NCBI RefSeq assembly: GCF_037478305.1 | Contig: NZ_JBBGAZ010000001.1 | Location: 186,001 to 250,000, forward strand | Origin: Cognatishimia coralii | GTDB lineage: Bacteria > Pseudomonadota > Alphaproteobacteria > Rhodobacterales > Rhodobacteraceae | Direction of reading: 5' to 3' | Length of the DNA stretch: 64,000 bases | Shown: in pieces, positions 33,517 through 41,501 of the stretch | Layout: every line of letters begins with the position of its first letter | Position numbering within the stretch: position 1 is the stretch's first letter | The notes under the pieces: model-generated | The model's database searches: none | Seen by the model: the letters and a program-made list of their open reading frames with translations, nothing else | Told to the model about the DNA's origin: nothing | Position numbers and translations under genes: made by a program

Positions 33517-34260
33517 ATGATTATTTACCCGACGATTGAACTCAAAGACGGCAAATGTGCGACCCTCTATCGGGGGCGTGAGGAAGAAGCGAGCTATTGG
33601 CATGTGGATCCGATTGCCACGGTGCAAAGTTTCGTAGAGGCCGGTGCGCGCTGGATCCATGTGACGGATCTGGATGCGGTTTTTGGCACGGGCGACAATG
33701 CTGAATTGGTTCAGGAGATCATTCTGAAAGCCGGTGCGTCGGTGCAATTGGGCGGCGGTATTCGCACGCGCGAACATATCGAGAGCTGGATTGATCGTGG
33801 TGCCGGACGCGTGGTCGTGGGGACTTTGGCGGTGCAGGATTCTGCGACGGTCAAAGAGATGGCGATGCGCTATCCGGATCAGATTTCCGTGGCGATTGAC
33901 GTCTATCAGGGCAAGCTCATGACCGATGGCTGGCGCAATGCCGGGGCACTGGAGCCTGAGGCCTTTGTGACCGCCTATGAGGACGTGCCTTTGTCGGGCA
34001 TCATTGTCACCGATATTGATGCGGATATTGGCGATCAAGACGGCCAGCTCGGTGTGATCTCGGGCGTAGCGTCGGCGACGCGGCATCCGGTTGTGGCGCG
34101 CGGCACTGTGCATACAACCGATGATATCTCGCGCCTGAAATATGTGTCCAATATTGCGGGCACCTTGGTGGGCAAGGCCTTGTTTGCCAAGGACGTGGAT
34201 CTGGCAGAAGCGCTTGAGATCGCGCAGCCGGTGCCGGAGCCAAAGGCAGAATTCATCTAA
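33517..34260 (+). CDS. Divergent HisA-like TIM-barrel protein
   Basis: This 247-residue (beta/alpha)8 protein is similar to HisA (ProFAR isomerase): MIIYPTIELKDGKCATLYRG, GGGIRTREHIESWIDRGAGRVVVGT and SVAIDVYQGKLMTDGW. Key positions differ. The catalytic base Asp of the first strand (IDL in HisA) is Glu here (IEL), the RDGT loop is replaced by DADIGDQDG, and the second phosphate loop SGG reads RGT. The second catalytic Asp (AIDV) is kept. A histidine-pathway role is therefore doubtful. It sits between acpP and fabF, normally adjacent genes, with no his genes nearby. It could be a HisA paralogue with a new substrate. Confidence 0.8.
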   Translation: MIIYPTIELKDGKCATLYRGREEEASYWHVDPIATVQSFVEAGARWIHVTDLDAVFGTGDNAELVQEIILKAGASVQLGGGIRTREHIESWIDRGAGRVVVGTLAVQDSATVKEMAMRYPDQISVAIDVYQGKLMTDGWRNAGALEPEAFVTAYEDVPLSGIIVTDIDADIGDQDGQLGVISGVASATRHPVVARGTVHTTDDISRLKYVSNIAGTLVGKALFAKDVDLAEALEIAQPVPEPKAEFI

Positions 34261-34409
34261 AAAACCGCCAAATCGGCGAAATGCGGCCATCCATGGGGGT
34301 GGCCGTTTGTATTTCTTTTGCTCAAAGCCGCCTTCGCCCTCGGTTTGGCTTGCCCCTTACCCGAAAGCCAAGGTATGACCGTCAAAAGACCAGAGGAAAG
34401 GGCAGCAAT

Positions 34410-35666
34410 ATGCGTCGTGTCGTCGTCACAGGATTGGGTTTGGTCACACCGTTGGCCAGCGGTGTTGAAGAAAGCTGGAGCCGGATTCTGGATGGTCAAT
34501 CCGGAGCAGGGCCGATCACGCGGTTTGATGCCTCGGCTGTTACTACGAAATACGCCTGCGAAGTGCCTTTGGGTGATGGGTCTGACGGCACCTTCAATTC
34601 TGATGATTGGATGGAGCCTAAGGAACGTCGCAAGGTCGATGATTTCATCCTGTACGGCATTGCGGCGGCGCAGATGGCTGTCACCGATGCGGGCTGGACG
34701 CCTGAAGACGAAGAGAGCCGCCTGCGCACCGGTGTGATGATTGGCTCGGGTATTGGTGGTCTGAACTCGATTGCCGAGACCGCTGTGATGATCAAAGAGC
34801 GTGGCCCGCGTCGTGTGTCTCCGTTCTTTATTCCGGGTGCGTTGATCAACCTGATTTCCGGTCAGGTGTCGATCCGCTTTGGCTTTAAGGGTCCGAACCA
34901 TTCGGTTGTGACCGCCTGTTCGACGGGTGCGCATGCGATTGGCGATGCGTCTCGTCTGATCAAGAACGGCGATGCGGATGTGATGATTGCAGGTGGCGCG
35001 GAAGCGGCGATTTGTGAGATCGGGATCGCGGGCTTTAACGCCTGTAAAGCTCTGTCCACCAAACGTGCGGATGATCCAAAGGCGGCGAGCCGGCCTTATG
35101 ATGCGGACCGTGACGGCTTTGTCATGGGCGAGGGCGCGGGTGTTGTTGTCCTTGAGGAATACGAACACGCAAAAGCACGTGGCGCGACGATCTATGCTGA
35201 GGTTCTGGGCTATGGTCTGTCGGGCGATGCCTATCACATCACTGCACCTTCCGAGGACGGTGAGGGCGGCGAGCGTTCTATGCGCGCAGCGCTGAAGGAC
35301 GCGGGGCTCGAGCCGTCTGCGATTGATTACATCAACGCGCACGGCACATCGACCATGGCTGACAGCATCGAGCTGGGTGCTGTGGAGCGCATGATGGGCG
35401 CGGCGGCTGCGAATGCCACCATGTCATCGACCAAATCCATGACCGGCCACTTGCTGGGCGCGGCCGGCGCGATTGAAGCGATCTTCTCGATCCTTGCAAT
35501 CCGCGATCAGGTGGCGCCTCCGACGATCAACCTGGACAATCCTGCCGTGGAGACCAAGCTGGATCTGGCACCGAATGTCAAGGTTGAGCGTAAGATTGAT
35601 GTGGCTCTGTCGAACTCCTTCGGGTTTGGCGGCACCAACGCCTCGGTTCTCTTCGGAAAGGTCTAA
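34410..35666 (+). CDS. fabF: Beta-ketoacyl-ACP synthase II FabF
   Basis: FabF elongates acyl-ACP by condensation with malonyl-ACP. The 418-residue thiolase-fold enzyme has VVVTGLGLVTPLASGVEESW, the nucleophile VTACSTGAHAIGDA, and the two His motifs INAHGTSTMADS and TGHLLGAAGAIEA. GAGGAAAGGG precedes ATG 34410. It is immediately followed by mltG (3-base gap). Confidence 0.98.
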   Translation: MRRVVVTGLGLVTPLASGVEESWSRILDGQSGAGPITRFDASAVTTKYACEVPLGDGSDGTFNSDDWMEPKERRKVDDFILYGIAAAQMAVTDAGWTPEDEESRLRTGVMIGSGIGGLNSIAETAVMIKERGPRRVSPFFIPGALINLISGQVSIRFGFKGPNHSVVTACSTGAHAIGDASRLIKNGDADVMIAGGAEAAICEIGIAGFNACKALSTKRADDPKAASRPYDADRDGFVMGEGAGVVVLEEYEHAKARGATIYAEVLGYGLSGDAYHITAPSEDGEGGERSMRAALKDAGLEPSAIDYINAHGTSTMADSIELGAVERMMGAAAANATMSSTKSMTGHLLGAAGAIEAIFSILAIRDQVAPPTINLDNPAVETKLDLAPNVKVERKIDVALSNSFGFGGTNASVLFGKV

Positions 35667-35669
35667 TCC

Positions 35670-36821
35670 ATGTGGCGGGCGATTGCGTCTAACGGGTTCA
35701 CGATGCTGATCGTGGCGCTGTTTCTTTTCGGGGGGGTGATCCTCTGGGGGCAGGCGCAATATACCGCCAAAGGGCCATTGGCCGAGGCCATGTGTCTGCG
35801 CGTGGCTCCGGGGAGCAACATGCGGCGGGTGTCTGATACGCTGGAGAGCCGTGGGGCGTTGAGCAATAGCTCGATTTTCCGCGTGGGTGTGGATTACACC
35901 GACAAGGCCAACAAGCTGAAAGCGGGTGCGTTTCTGATCCCGGAAGGCGCGTCCATGGCCGAGATCGCGGATATTGTGACACGGGGCGGCGCGAGCACTT
36001 GCGGCACCGAAGTGGTCTATCGTATCGGTGTGACGCGAGCTGCTGTGCAGGTGCGCGAGATGGATCCGTCGACCAATCGTTTTGCTGAGGTCGTAAGTTT
36101 TAATCCGGCGACGGAAGAGGTTCCTGCGGATTATACGCGGGTGCGCGGGCAGGCCGATACGCGCTATCGCGTGGCTTTGGCTGAGGGCGTGACCAGCTGG
36201 CAAGTTGTTGAAACGCTTAAGGGAATTGAAGTCCTTAAGGGCGAGGCTGCTGTGCCGCTTGAGGGCGTTTTGGCACCTGACAGCTATGAAGTCAGCGTGG
36301 GTGACACGGTTCAATCTGTGCTGGACCGTATGGAAACTGCGCAGCAGCGTCTGATCGATACGGCTTGGGAGAACCGTGATCCGGATACGCCTCTGACCTC
36401 GAAACAGGATCTGCTGATCCTTGCGTCTATCATCGAGAAAGAAACCGCCGTGGCCGAAGAACGCGGCGTGGTTGCGAGTGTGTTTACGAACCGTCTGAAC
36501 CGCAGCATTCGTCTGCAGACAGACCCGACGGTGATCTATGGGATTACGCAGGGCCAAGGCACTTTGGGCCGTGGTCTGCGCCAGAGCGAGCTGCGTCGGG
36601 ATACGCCGTGGAACACGTATACGATTGACGGTCTGCCGATCACGCCGATTGCCAACCCGGGCCGCGCGAGCCTTGAGGCGGCGGCCAATCCTGACACTAC
36701 GGATTTCATCTATTTTGTGGCAGATGGCACCGGTGGCCACGCCTTCGCGAAAACTCTGGATGAGCACAATCGCAATGTGGCGGCGTGGCGTAAGATCGAG
36801 CGTGAGCGCAACAACAATTAA
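35670..36821 (+). CDS. mltG: Endolytic transglycosylase MltG (YceG)
   Basis: MltG is an inner-membrane lytic transglycosylase that cuts nascent peptidoglycan strands. The 383-residue protein has an N-terminal anchor (FTMLIVALFLFGGVILWG) and a LysM-like region. The catalytic domain has LLILASIIEKETAVAEE (catalytic Glu), LQTDPTVIYG, PWNTYTIDGLPITPIANPG and the ending YFVADGTGGHAF. It lies downstream of fabF, as in many Gram-negatives. Confidence 0.96.
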   Translation: MWRAIASNGFTMLIVALFLFGGVILWGQAQYTAKGPLAEAMCLRVAPGSNMRRVSDTLESRGALSNSSIFRVGVDYTDKANKLKAGAFLIPEGASMAEIADIVTRGGASTCGTEVVYRIGVTRAAVQVREMDPSTNRFAEVVSFNPATEEVPADYTRVRGQADTRYRVALAEGVTSWQVVETLKGIEVLKGEAAVPLEGVLAPDSYEVSVGDTVQSVLDRMETAQQRLIDTAWENRDPDTPLTSKQDLLILASIIEKETAVAEERGVVASVFTNRLNRSIRLQTDPTVIYGITQGQGTLGRGLRQSELRRDTPWNTYTIDGLPITPIANPGRASLEAAANPDTTDFIYFVADGTGGHAFAKTLDEHNRNVAAWRKIERERNNN

Positions 36822-36827
36822 CGAGGC

Positions 36828-37616
36828 CTACGCCTCGGCGCGTTTCTCGATCTGGTGTTCGTCTTCTACAAGGCCGATTTTCCAATAGCCCGCGATGTAG
36901 GCGTCCTTTTTGGGCAGCTGTTTTTCCGTCAAAAGGAATTTACGCAGGGCTTTGACGACGCCTGCTTCTCCGGCGATGCAGGTTTGGACGGTGCCGTCGG
37001 GCCAGTCCATGGTGCGGATGAAATCGACCTGCGCTTCTGAGGGCGTGTGGGCGTCTTTGTGTATCATCCAATGGATCTCAACGCCCTCGGGCGCGTTGAT
37101 GGGATAGCGGTCGTCATCGGAAGGGATCTCAAAGATAGCGATGCCTTTGGCGTCGCGCGGCATGGCTTCGAGGGCCGCAGCGGCGACGGGAAGCGCTGAG
37201 GGATCGGCGGCCACGAGGTACCAATCGGCGTAGAAGTCTTTGACCTTGACAGGGCCGGGGCCTGCGAAGCCGAGAAATGATCCGGGTTGGGCGTTGATCG
37301 CCCAAGCAGAGGCGGGGCCATTCGGTCCGTGGTCGACGAAATCAATGTCGAGTTCCTGCGCCTCGGGACGATAGGCGCGCACTGTATAGGTTCTGCGGCT
37401 TGGGGCTGGGCCGTTCGTAAGACGATCTACAAAAGCGTCGCGAGTCTCACCGGGTTCCGGGATCATCAGCTTGCAGTTCGCGCCTTCGCGGCCTTCGGGG
37501 AAGCCTTCGAGTTCTGGACCGGAAAAGGTCACGCGGATCATATGGGGCGTGAGATGCCAGGCCTTTTTGACGGTCAAAACGCGGGGCATCGGCTTTTTGG
37601 GCTTTGGCGTGGTCAT
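36828..37616 (-). CDS. Siderophore-interacting FAD-binding reductase
   Basis: This 262-residue protein belongs to the SIP family, which releases iron from ferric siderophores by reduction. The flavin region is SRRTYTVRAYRPEAQELDIDFVDHG. A GFAGPG loop, the NAD(P)H-like domain (LVAADPSALPVAAAALEAMP) and the C-terminal CIAGEAGVVKALRKFLL, then YIAGYWKIG, follow. ATG 37616 is preferred to a start 75 bases upstream. No siderophore transport gene is near. Confidence 0.92.
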   Translation of the reverse strand: MTTPKPKKPMPRVLTVKKAWHLTPHMIRVTFSGPELEGFPEGREGANCKLMIPEPGETRDAFVDRLTNGPAPSRRTYTVRAYRPEAQELDIDFVDHGPNGPASAWAINAQPGSFLGFAGPGPVKVKDFYADWYLVAADPSALPVAAAALEAMPRDAKGIAIFEIPSDDDRYPINAPEGVEIHWMIHKDAHTPSEAQVDFIRTMDWPDGTVQTCIAGEAGVVKALRKFLLTEKQLPKKDAYIAGYWKIGLVEDEHQIEKRAEA

Positions 37617-37687
37617 GGCGGTGGCTCTTAAACTTGAATAATTTTGTCGGAAATAAGTCGGTGGGGTCGAAATTGCAAGGGGGTAGG

Positions 37688-38101
37688 TCAATCGTCGCGA
37701 CTTGGGTCGTTGGGATTGCTGGAAAACAGGGCGATCTTGTTGCCGTCTGGGTCGCGCAGATAGCCGACATAAAAGCGCGGGCCATAGTCGGCGCGAAAGC
37801 CCGGCGCACCTTCGTCAGAGCCTCCGGCAGCGAAGGCGGCGGCATGGAGCGCGCGAACTTGATCTTGGGAGGTCGCTTCAAAGGCGGTCATGCTGCCGTT
37901 GCCTTGGGTTGCGGGGCCTTCGTTAAAGGGAGGTTTCACATAGAAGTCGGGTTGGGGGACTTGGCCTTTGGCAATGGGCAGTTCGAAACTGAGGCCTTCA
38001 GGGCCTTCGGAAAATGTGTAGCCGAGGGCTGGTAGGAAGGCTGTGTAGAACCGTTTGGAACGTTGGATGTCGTTGGATCCGACTGTGACATAGGCGATCA
38101 T
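37688..38101 (-). CDS. VOC (glyoxalase/bleomycin-resistance-fold) protein
   Basis: This 137-residue protein of the vicinal-oxygen-chelate fold has IAYVTVGSNDIQRSKRFYTAFLPALGY, a central HAAAFAAGGSDEGAPGFR stretch and the typical end FYVGYLRDPDGNKIALFS. It may be a dioxygenase or lyase; the substrate is unknown. It lies just upstream of the siderophore-interacting gene on the same strand and is divergent from the GTA cluster. Confidence 0.85.
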   Translation of the reverse strand: MIAYVTVGSNDIQRSKRFYTAFLPALGYTFSEGPEGLSFELPIAKGQVPQPDFYVKPPFNEGPATQGNGSMTAFEATSQDQVRALHAAAFAAGGSDEGAPGFRADYGPRFYVGYLRDPDGNKIALFSSNPNDPSRDD

Positions 38102-38180
38102 GAAAGGCTCCTTTGACGTGAGCTTAGGTCAAGCTGGGTGCAGGGGCTATGGGCGTGTTGCGTTTGGTCCGGCGTTTTGG

Positions 38181-38235
38181 TTAAGTTTTTGTTATAGTTT
38201 GAAAATTTGACATGCGTCACGGTCTTTGCTAGGGT
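38181..38235 (+). promoter_or_regulatory. Candidate GTA cluster promoter with CtrA-like site
   Basis: A perfect -35 hexamer TTGACA (38207-38212) is followed after 17 bases by TAGGGT (38230-38235) as a possible -10. Upstream, TTAA-N7-TTAT (38181-38195) is one base from the CtrA consensus TTAA-N7-TTAA. In R. capsulatus CtrA and GafA are needed for GTA expression. A direct CtrA effect here is only a suggestion. Confidence 0.5.
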
Positions 38236-38256
38236 TTTTCCATGCTGGAGAGATGT

Positions 38257-38342
38257 ATGAACGGCGCTTGGGCTTGCCTTGGCGCCGTTTTTATTTCGCT
38301 CGTGTGGAGGGGATGACTTTGCATGAGAGGCGACAGAAATGA
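38257..38342 (+). promoter_or_regulatory. GTA leader with short translated frames and a terminator-like hairpin
   Basis: A 19-codon frame (38257-38316, MNGAWACLGAVFISLVWRG) has GGAGAG upstream. Its TGA overlaps an ATG of a 9-codon frame (38313-38342), whose TGA in turn overlaps the g1 ATG; both junctions are ATGA. Inside the first frame, AACGGCGC (38260-38267) pairs perfectly with GCGCCGTT (38282-38289), followed by TTTATTT, the form of a rho-independent terminator. Translation of the leader would hinder this hairpin. Confidence 0.5.
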
Positions 38343-38677
38343 CGGACAAGAAACCGCCTGATGAGGCAGGACTGGACGCGGAAATCGAGCAGGTTCGGCG
38401 CACGATGACCTATCTGACAGAGCTTTTGGCTTTGATGGAGGATGAGGTCATGGAGGGCGAGCCGGGGGCGATCAAAGAGGCTGCGAAGCTTTTGGGAGAG
38501 ATCCGCAACTGGTCCAAGCTAGCAATGGAAACGGAGGCACGATTTGAAGAACGCGAGAAACGACGAGAGGGTGTGGCGAATGGCTATGCCCTCGACCTTG
38601 AGGAGGCCCGAGCTACGATCGGCTGCCGCATGGCTCGCCTGCGAAGATGCTGCGGTGCAGGAAGAGTTCCTGGGTGA
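38339..38677 (+). CDS. g1: GTA small terminase subunit (g1)
   Basis: This first structural GTA gene encodes a 112-residue helical protein (DAEIEQVRRTMTYLTELLALM, GAIKEAAKLLGEIRNWSKLAME) typical of RcGTA orfg1, the small terminase component for packaging of host DNA. Its ATG overlaps the stop of a short leader frame (ATGA), with GAGAGG upstream. Its 3' end overlaps g2 in a different frame by about 98 bases. Confidence 0.85.
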   Translation: MTDKKPPDEAGLDAEIEQVRRTMTYLTELLALMEDEVMEGEPGAIKEAAKLLGEIRNWSKLAMETEARFEEREKRREGVANGYALDLEEARATIGCRMARLRRCCGAGRVPG

Positions 38678-39956
38678 GTTGAGTGAGGGAGAGCTGATGG
38701 CTCTCCCTTATTTGTTTGAGGTTTGGGCGATGGAGCATCAGTTACCGCCAGTAGGCGATTGGAAAAGCTGGGTGATTTTGGGCGGTCGCGGCGCAGGCAA
38801 GACGCGGGCGGGGTCGGAATGGGTGCGGTCGATGGTTGAGGGCGCAGGGCCCTTGGATGCGGGGATCGCGCGACGGGTGGCCTTGGTTGGCGAGACCATG
38901 GATCAGGCGCGAGAGGTGATGGTCTTTGGCGATAGCGGAATTTTGGCCTGCTCGCCGCCGGACCGACGCCCGAAATGGCATGCGTCGCGCAAGATGCTGG
39001 AGTGGCCGAATGGGGCCGTGGCTCAAGTGTTTTCGGCCTTTGATCCAGAAAGCCTGAGGGGGCCTCAGTTTGATGCCTGCTGGGTGGATGAACTGGCGAA
39101 ATGGCCCAAGGCGCGCGAGACCTGGGATATGGTGCAATTTGGACTGCGGCTGGGGGACCATCCGCGGCAGGTGGTGACGACAACGCCGCGGAATGTGCCT
39201 GTTTTAAAAGAGATACTGGCGCTTGAGAGCACGGTGATGACGCATGCCGCAACCGAGGCAAATGCGGCGAACCTGGCGGCGAGTTTCCTGAGCGAGGTGC
39301 GCGCGCGTTATGCGGGGACATCTTTGGGGCGTCAGGAGTTGGATGGCGAGATGCTTGAGGACGTGGAGGGTGCCCTGTGGTCGCGCGAGGCTCTGGAAGC
39401 CGCGCGGGTGGATGTGCCGGGGCCTTTGTCTAGGATTGTGGTGGCGGTGGATCCTCCGGTGTCGTCTGGGGCGAAGGCGGATACCTGTGGGATTGTTGTC
39501 GTTGGGGCGATGACAGATGGGCCGCCAAATGAGTGGCGCGCGGTGGTGCTAGAGGACGCTTCGGTGCAGGGGCTGTCTCCGGTGGGATGGGCTGAGGCCG
39601 CAATCGCGGCAATGGCGCGTTGGGGGGCGGATCTGATGGTAGCTGAGGTCAATCAGGGCGGTGAATTGGTGCAATCGGTGGTGCGGCAGGTGGATCCACT
39701 TGTGGCATTTAAGGCGGTGCATGCACGGGTTGGGAAATCGGCGCGGGCGGAGCCTGTGGCGGCGCTTTATGAGCAGGGACGTGTGAAACATCTAGGCGGG
39801 CTGGAACGGCTTGAGGATCAGATGTGTTTGATGACCGTGGCTGGGTTTCAGGGTCAAGGGTCTCCGGATCGAGTGGATGCTTTGGTCTGGGGGCTGCATG
39901 AGGTGATCCTGGCTGCGAGCAAAGCCTATCTGCGGCCTGCGGTGCGGGCGTTGTGA
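38580..39956 (+). CDS. g2: GTA large terminase subunit (g2)
   Basis: This packaging ATPase-nuclease of 458 residues has Walker A LGGRGAGKTRAGSEW, Walker B FDACWVDELAKW and a nuclease domain with acidic residues in VVAVDPPVSSGAKADTCG and LMVAEVNQGGE. The start is uncertain. ATG 38580 keeps the conserved N-terminal AAAWLACEDAAVQEEFLGELSEGELMALPYLFEVWA region; TTG 38544 and ATG 38697 (good site GAGGGAGAG) are alternatives. The early start implies dual coding with g1. Confidence 0.93.
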   Translation: MAMPSTLRRPELRSAAAWLACEDAAVQEEFLGELSEGELMALPYLFEVWAMEHQLPPVGDWKSWVILGGRGAGKTRAGSEWVRSMVEGAGPLDAGIARRVALVGETMDQAREVMVFGDSGILACSPPDRRPKWHASRKMLEWPNGAVAQVFSAFDPESLRGPQFDACWVDELAKWPKARETWDMVQFGLRLGDHPRQVVTTTPRNVPVLKEILALESTVMTHAATEANAANLAASFLSEVRARYAGTSLGRQELDGEMLEDVEGALWSREALEAARVDVPGPLSRIVVAVDPPVSSGAKADTCGIVVVGAMTDGPPNEWRAVVLEDASVQGLSPVGWAEAAIAAMARWGADLMVAEVNQGGELVQSVVRQVDPLVAFKAVHARVGKSARAEPVAALYEQGRVKHLGGLERLEDQMCLMTVAGFQGQGSPDRVDALVWGLHEVILAASKAYLRPAVRAL

Positions 39957-39970
39957 AGGTGGGATTTGAG

Positions 39971-40014
39971 TATTTGGGGCAAGATGAAGCGGGGTTTTTC
40001 TCTTGCCGCAAATA
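39971..40014. repeat. Imperfect inverted repeat between g2 and g3
   Basis: TATTTGGGGCAAGA (39971-39984) and TCTTGCCGCAAATA (40001-40014) pair with one mismatch around a 16-base loop ending in TTTTTC. The right arm shares CTTGCC-N-AAATATCCC with the intergenic repeat at 15370. It is an unexpected non-coding insert of about 170 bases in a cluster where most genes overlap. Confidence 0.6.
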
Positions 40015-40124
40015 TCCCCGCCGGAGGCATTCTGGCTGTTGCGCTTGGTGCGGGCGAATGTGTGGGGCGGTGTTAAGGGCAGTTTGAGAAAGTGATCCTC
40101 GTCAAAGACAGCGAGGGTTTTTCG

Positions 40125-41276
40125 ATGTTTGAATTTCTACGCCGCAAAGCGCCTGAGCAAAAGGCGAGCGCGACTGCGCCGATGGTGGCTTATGCGAGCG
40201 GCGGCCGCGTGGCTTGGTCGGCGCGGGATGTTGTGTCGCTGACCAAGACAGGATTTGCGGGCAATCCGGTGGGCTATCGCTGCGTGAAGATGATTGCCGA
40301 GGCGGCCTCGGCTTTGCCCTTGGTTCTGGATGGCTCGGTCGGTGATTTTGTGGAACATCCGGTGATGGGCCTTTTGGCGCGGCCGAATATGGCGCAGGGG
40401 CGGGCGGAGTTGCTTGAGGCGTTGTATGCACAGCTTTTGTTGGCTGGGGATGGTTATGTTGAGGCCGTGGGGGCCGAAGGTCTGCCCGTAGAGCTGCATG
40501 TTTTGCGAAGTGACCGGATGCGTGTTGTGCCGGGCGCGGATGGCTGGCCCGCGGCTTATGAATATAGCGTTGGTGGGCGCAAGCATCGGTTTGATGCCTC
40601 TGCAGGGCGTGTGTTGCATCTGCGGAATTTTCATCCGCAGGACGACCATTACGGGTTTTCTCCGCTACAGGCGGCAGCGGTGGCGATTGATGTGCATGGG
40701 GCGGCGTCGCGCTGGTCTAAGGCCTTGCTGGACAATGCGGCCCGGCCTTCGGGGGCGATTGTGTATTCGTCAGGCGATGGGCAGGGCTCTCTGACCAGCG
40801 ATCAATATGATCGCCTGGTGGGGGAGATGGAAGCGCATCATCAGGGCGCGCGGAATGCGGGGCGGCCGATGTTGCTCGAAGGCGGACTGGATTGGAAACC
40901 GATGGGGTTTTCGCCGTCTGATATGGAGTTTCAGAAAACCAAGGAAGCGGCGGCGCGGGAGATTGCGTTGGCGTTCGGGGTGCCTCCGATGCTGCTCGGG
41001 ATCCCGGGGGATGCGACTTATGCGAATTATCAGGAAGCGCATCGGGCGTTTTTCCGGCTGACGGTGTTGCCGCTAGCGACGCGGGTTTTGGCGCGACTTG
41101 GAGCGTGGTTGTCGGAGATGGCTGCTGATCCCGTGCGGCTGCGGCCGGATTTGGATCAGGTGACGGCGCTGAGTGCGGAGCGTGACGCGCAATGGGCGCG
41201 AGTCATGGCTGCAGATTTTCTGAGTGAGACTGAGAAACGGCGGATTTTGGGATTGCCAGAGGCGCAAGATGGGTGA
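40125..41276 (+). CDS. g3: GTA portal protein (g3)
   Basis: This HK97-type portal protein of 383 residues forms the DNA gate at the capsid vertex. Visible are SLTKTGFAGNPVGYRCVKMIAEAASALPLVL, HPVMGLLARPN, HLRNFHPQDDHYGFSPLQAA and FGVPPMLLGIPGDATYANYQEAHRAFF. The start ATG 40125 follows GCGAGGG. It overlaps g3.5 by 8 bases. Confidence 0.93.
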   Translation: MFEFLRRKAPEQKASATAPMVAYASGGRVAWSARDVVSLTKTGFAGNPVGYRCVKMIAEAASALPLVLDGSVGDFVEHPVMGLLARPNMAQGRAELLEALYAQLLLAGDGYVEAVGAEGLPVELHVLRSDRMRVVPGADGWPAAYEYSVGGRKHRFDASAGRVLHLRNFHPQDDHYGFSPLQAAAVAIDVHGAASRWSKALLDNAARPSGAIVYSSGDGQGSLTSDQYDRLVGEMEAHHQGARNAGRPMLLEGGLDWKPMGFSPSDMEFQKTKEAAAREIALAFGVPPMLLGIPGDATYANYQEAHRAFFRLTVLPLATRVLARLGAWLSEMAADPVRLRPDLDQVTALSAERDAQWARVMAADFLSETEKRRILGLPEAQDG

Positions 41277-41490
41277 GCGGATTGGGTTTGAAGCTTTTGA
41301 GTGTGCGCCCGCGTTGCGGCTTGAGGCGCATGAGAGGGTGGCGACGTTGCAGTTTGAGAGTTTGAACAAGCGGCTGGACCGGATTGAAGCGCTGATTGAG
41401 CGGCTGGAAAAACGGTTGTGGTTGACGGTTTACGGCGTGGTCGGAGTGATTTTAGCGCAGGCGTTTAGTTCGCTGATGCAGCTGCCGTGA
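41269..41490 (+). CDS. g3.5: GTA head-formation protein (g3.5)
   Basis: This 73-residue protein (MGERIGFEAFECAPALRLEA) has an amphipathic helix (LQFESLNKRLDRIEALIERLEKR) and a C-terminal membrane segment (LTVYGVVGVILAQAFSSL). Its size and position match the small RcGTA gene between portal and protease. The start lies within the end of g3. Confidence 0.82.
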   Translation: MGERIGFEAFECAPALRLEAHERVATLQFESLNKRLDRIEALIERLEKRLWLTVYGVVGVILAQAFSSLMQLP

Positions 41491-41501
41491 AGGGGATGGC
41501 G

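Noticed and set aside
38257..38316. Trp-type attenuator leader peptide upstream of g1
   Set aside because: Only two non-adjacent Trp codons, and no amino-acid biosynthesis genes follow. The leader is kept as a finding but not as a classical attenuator.
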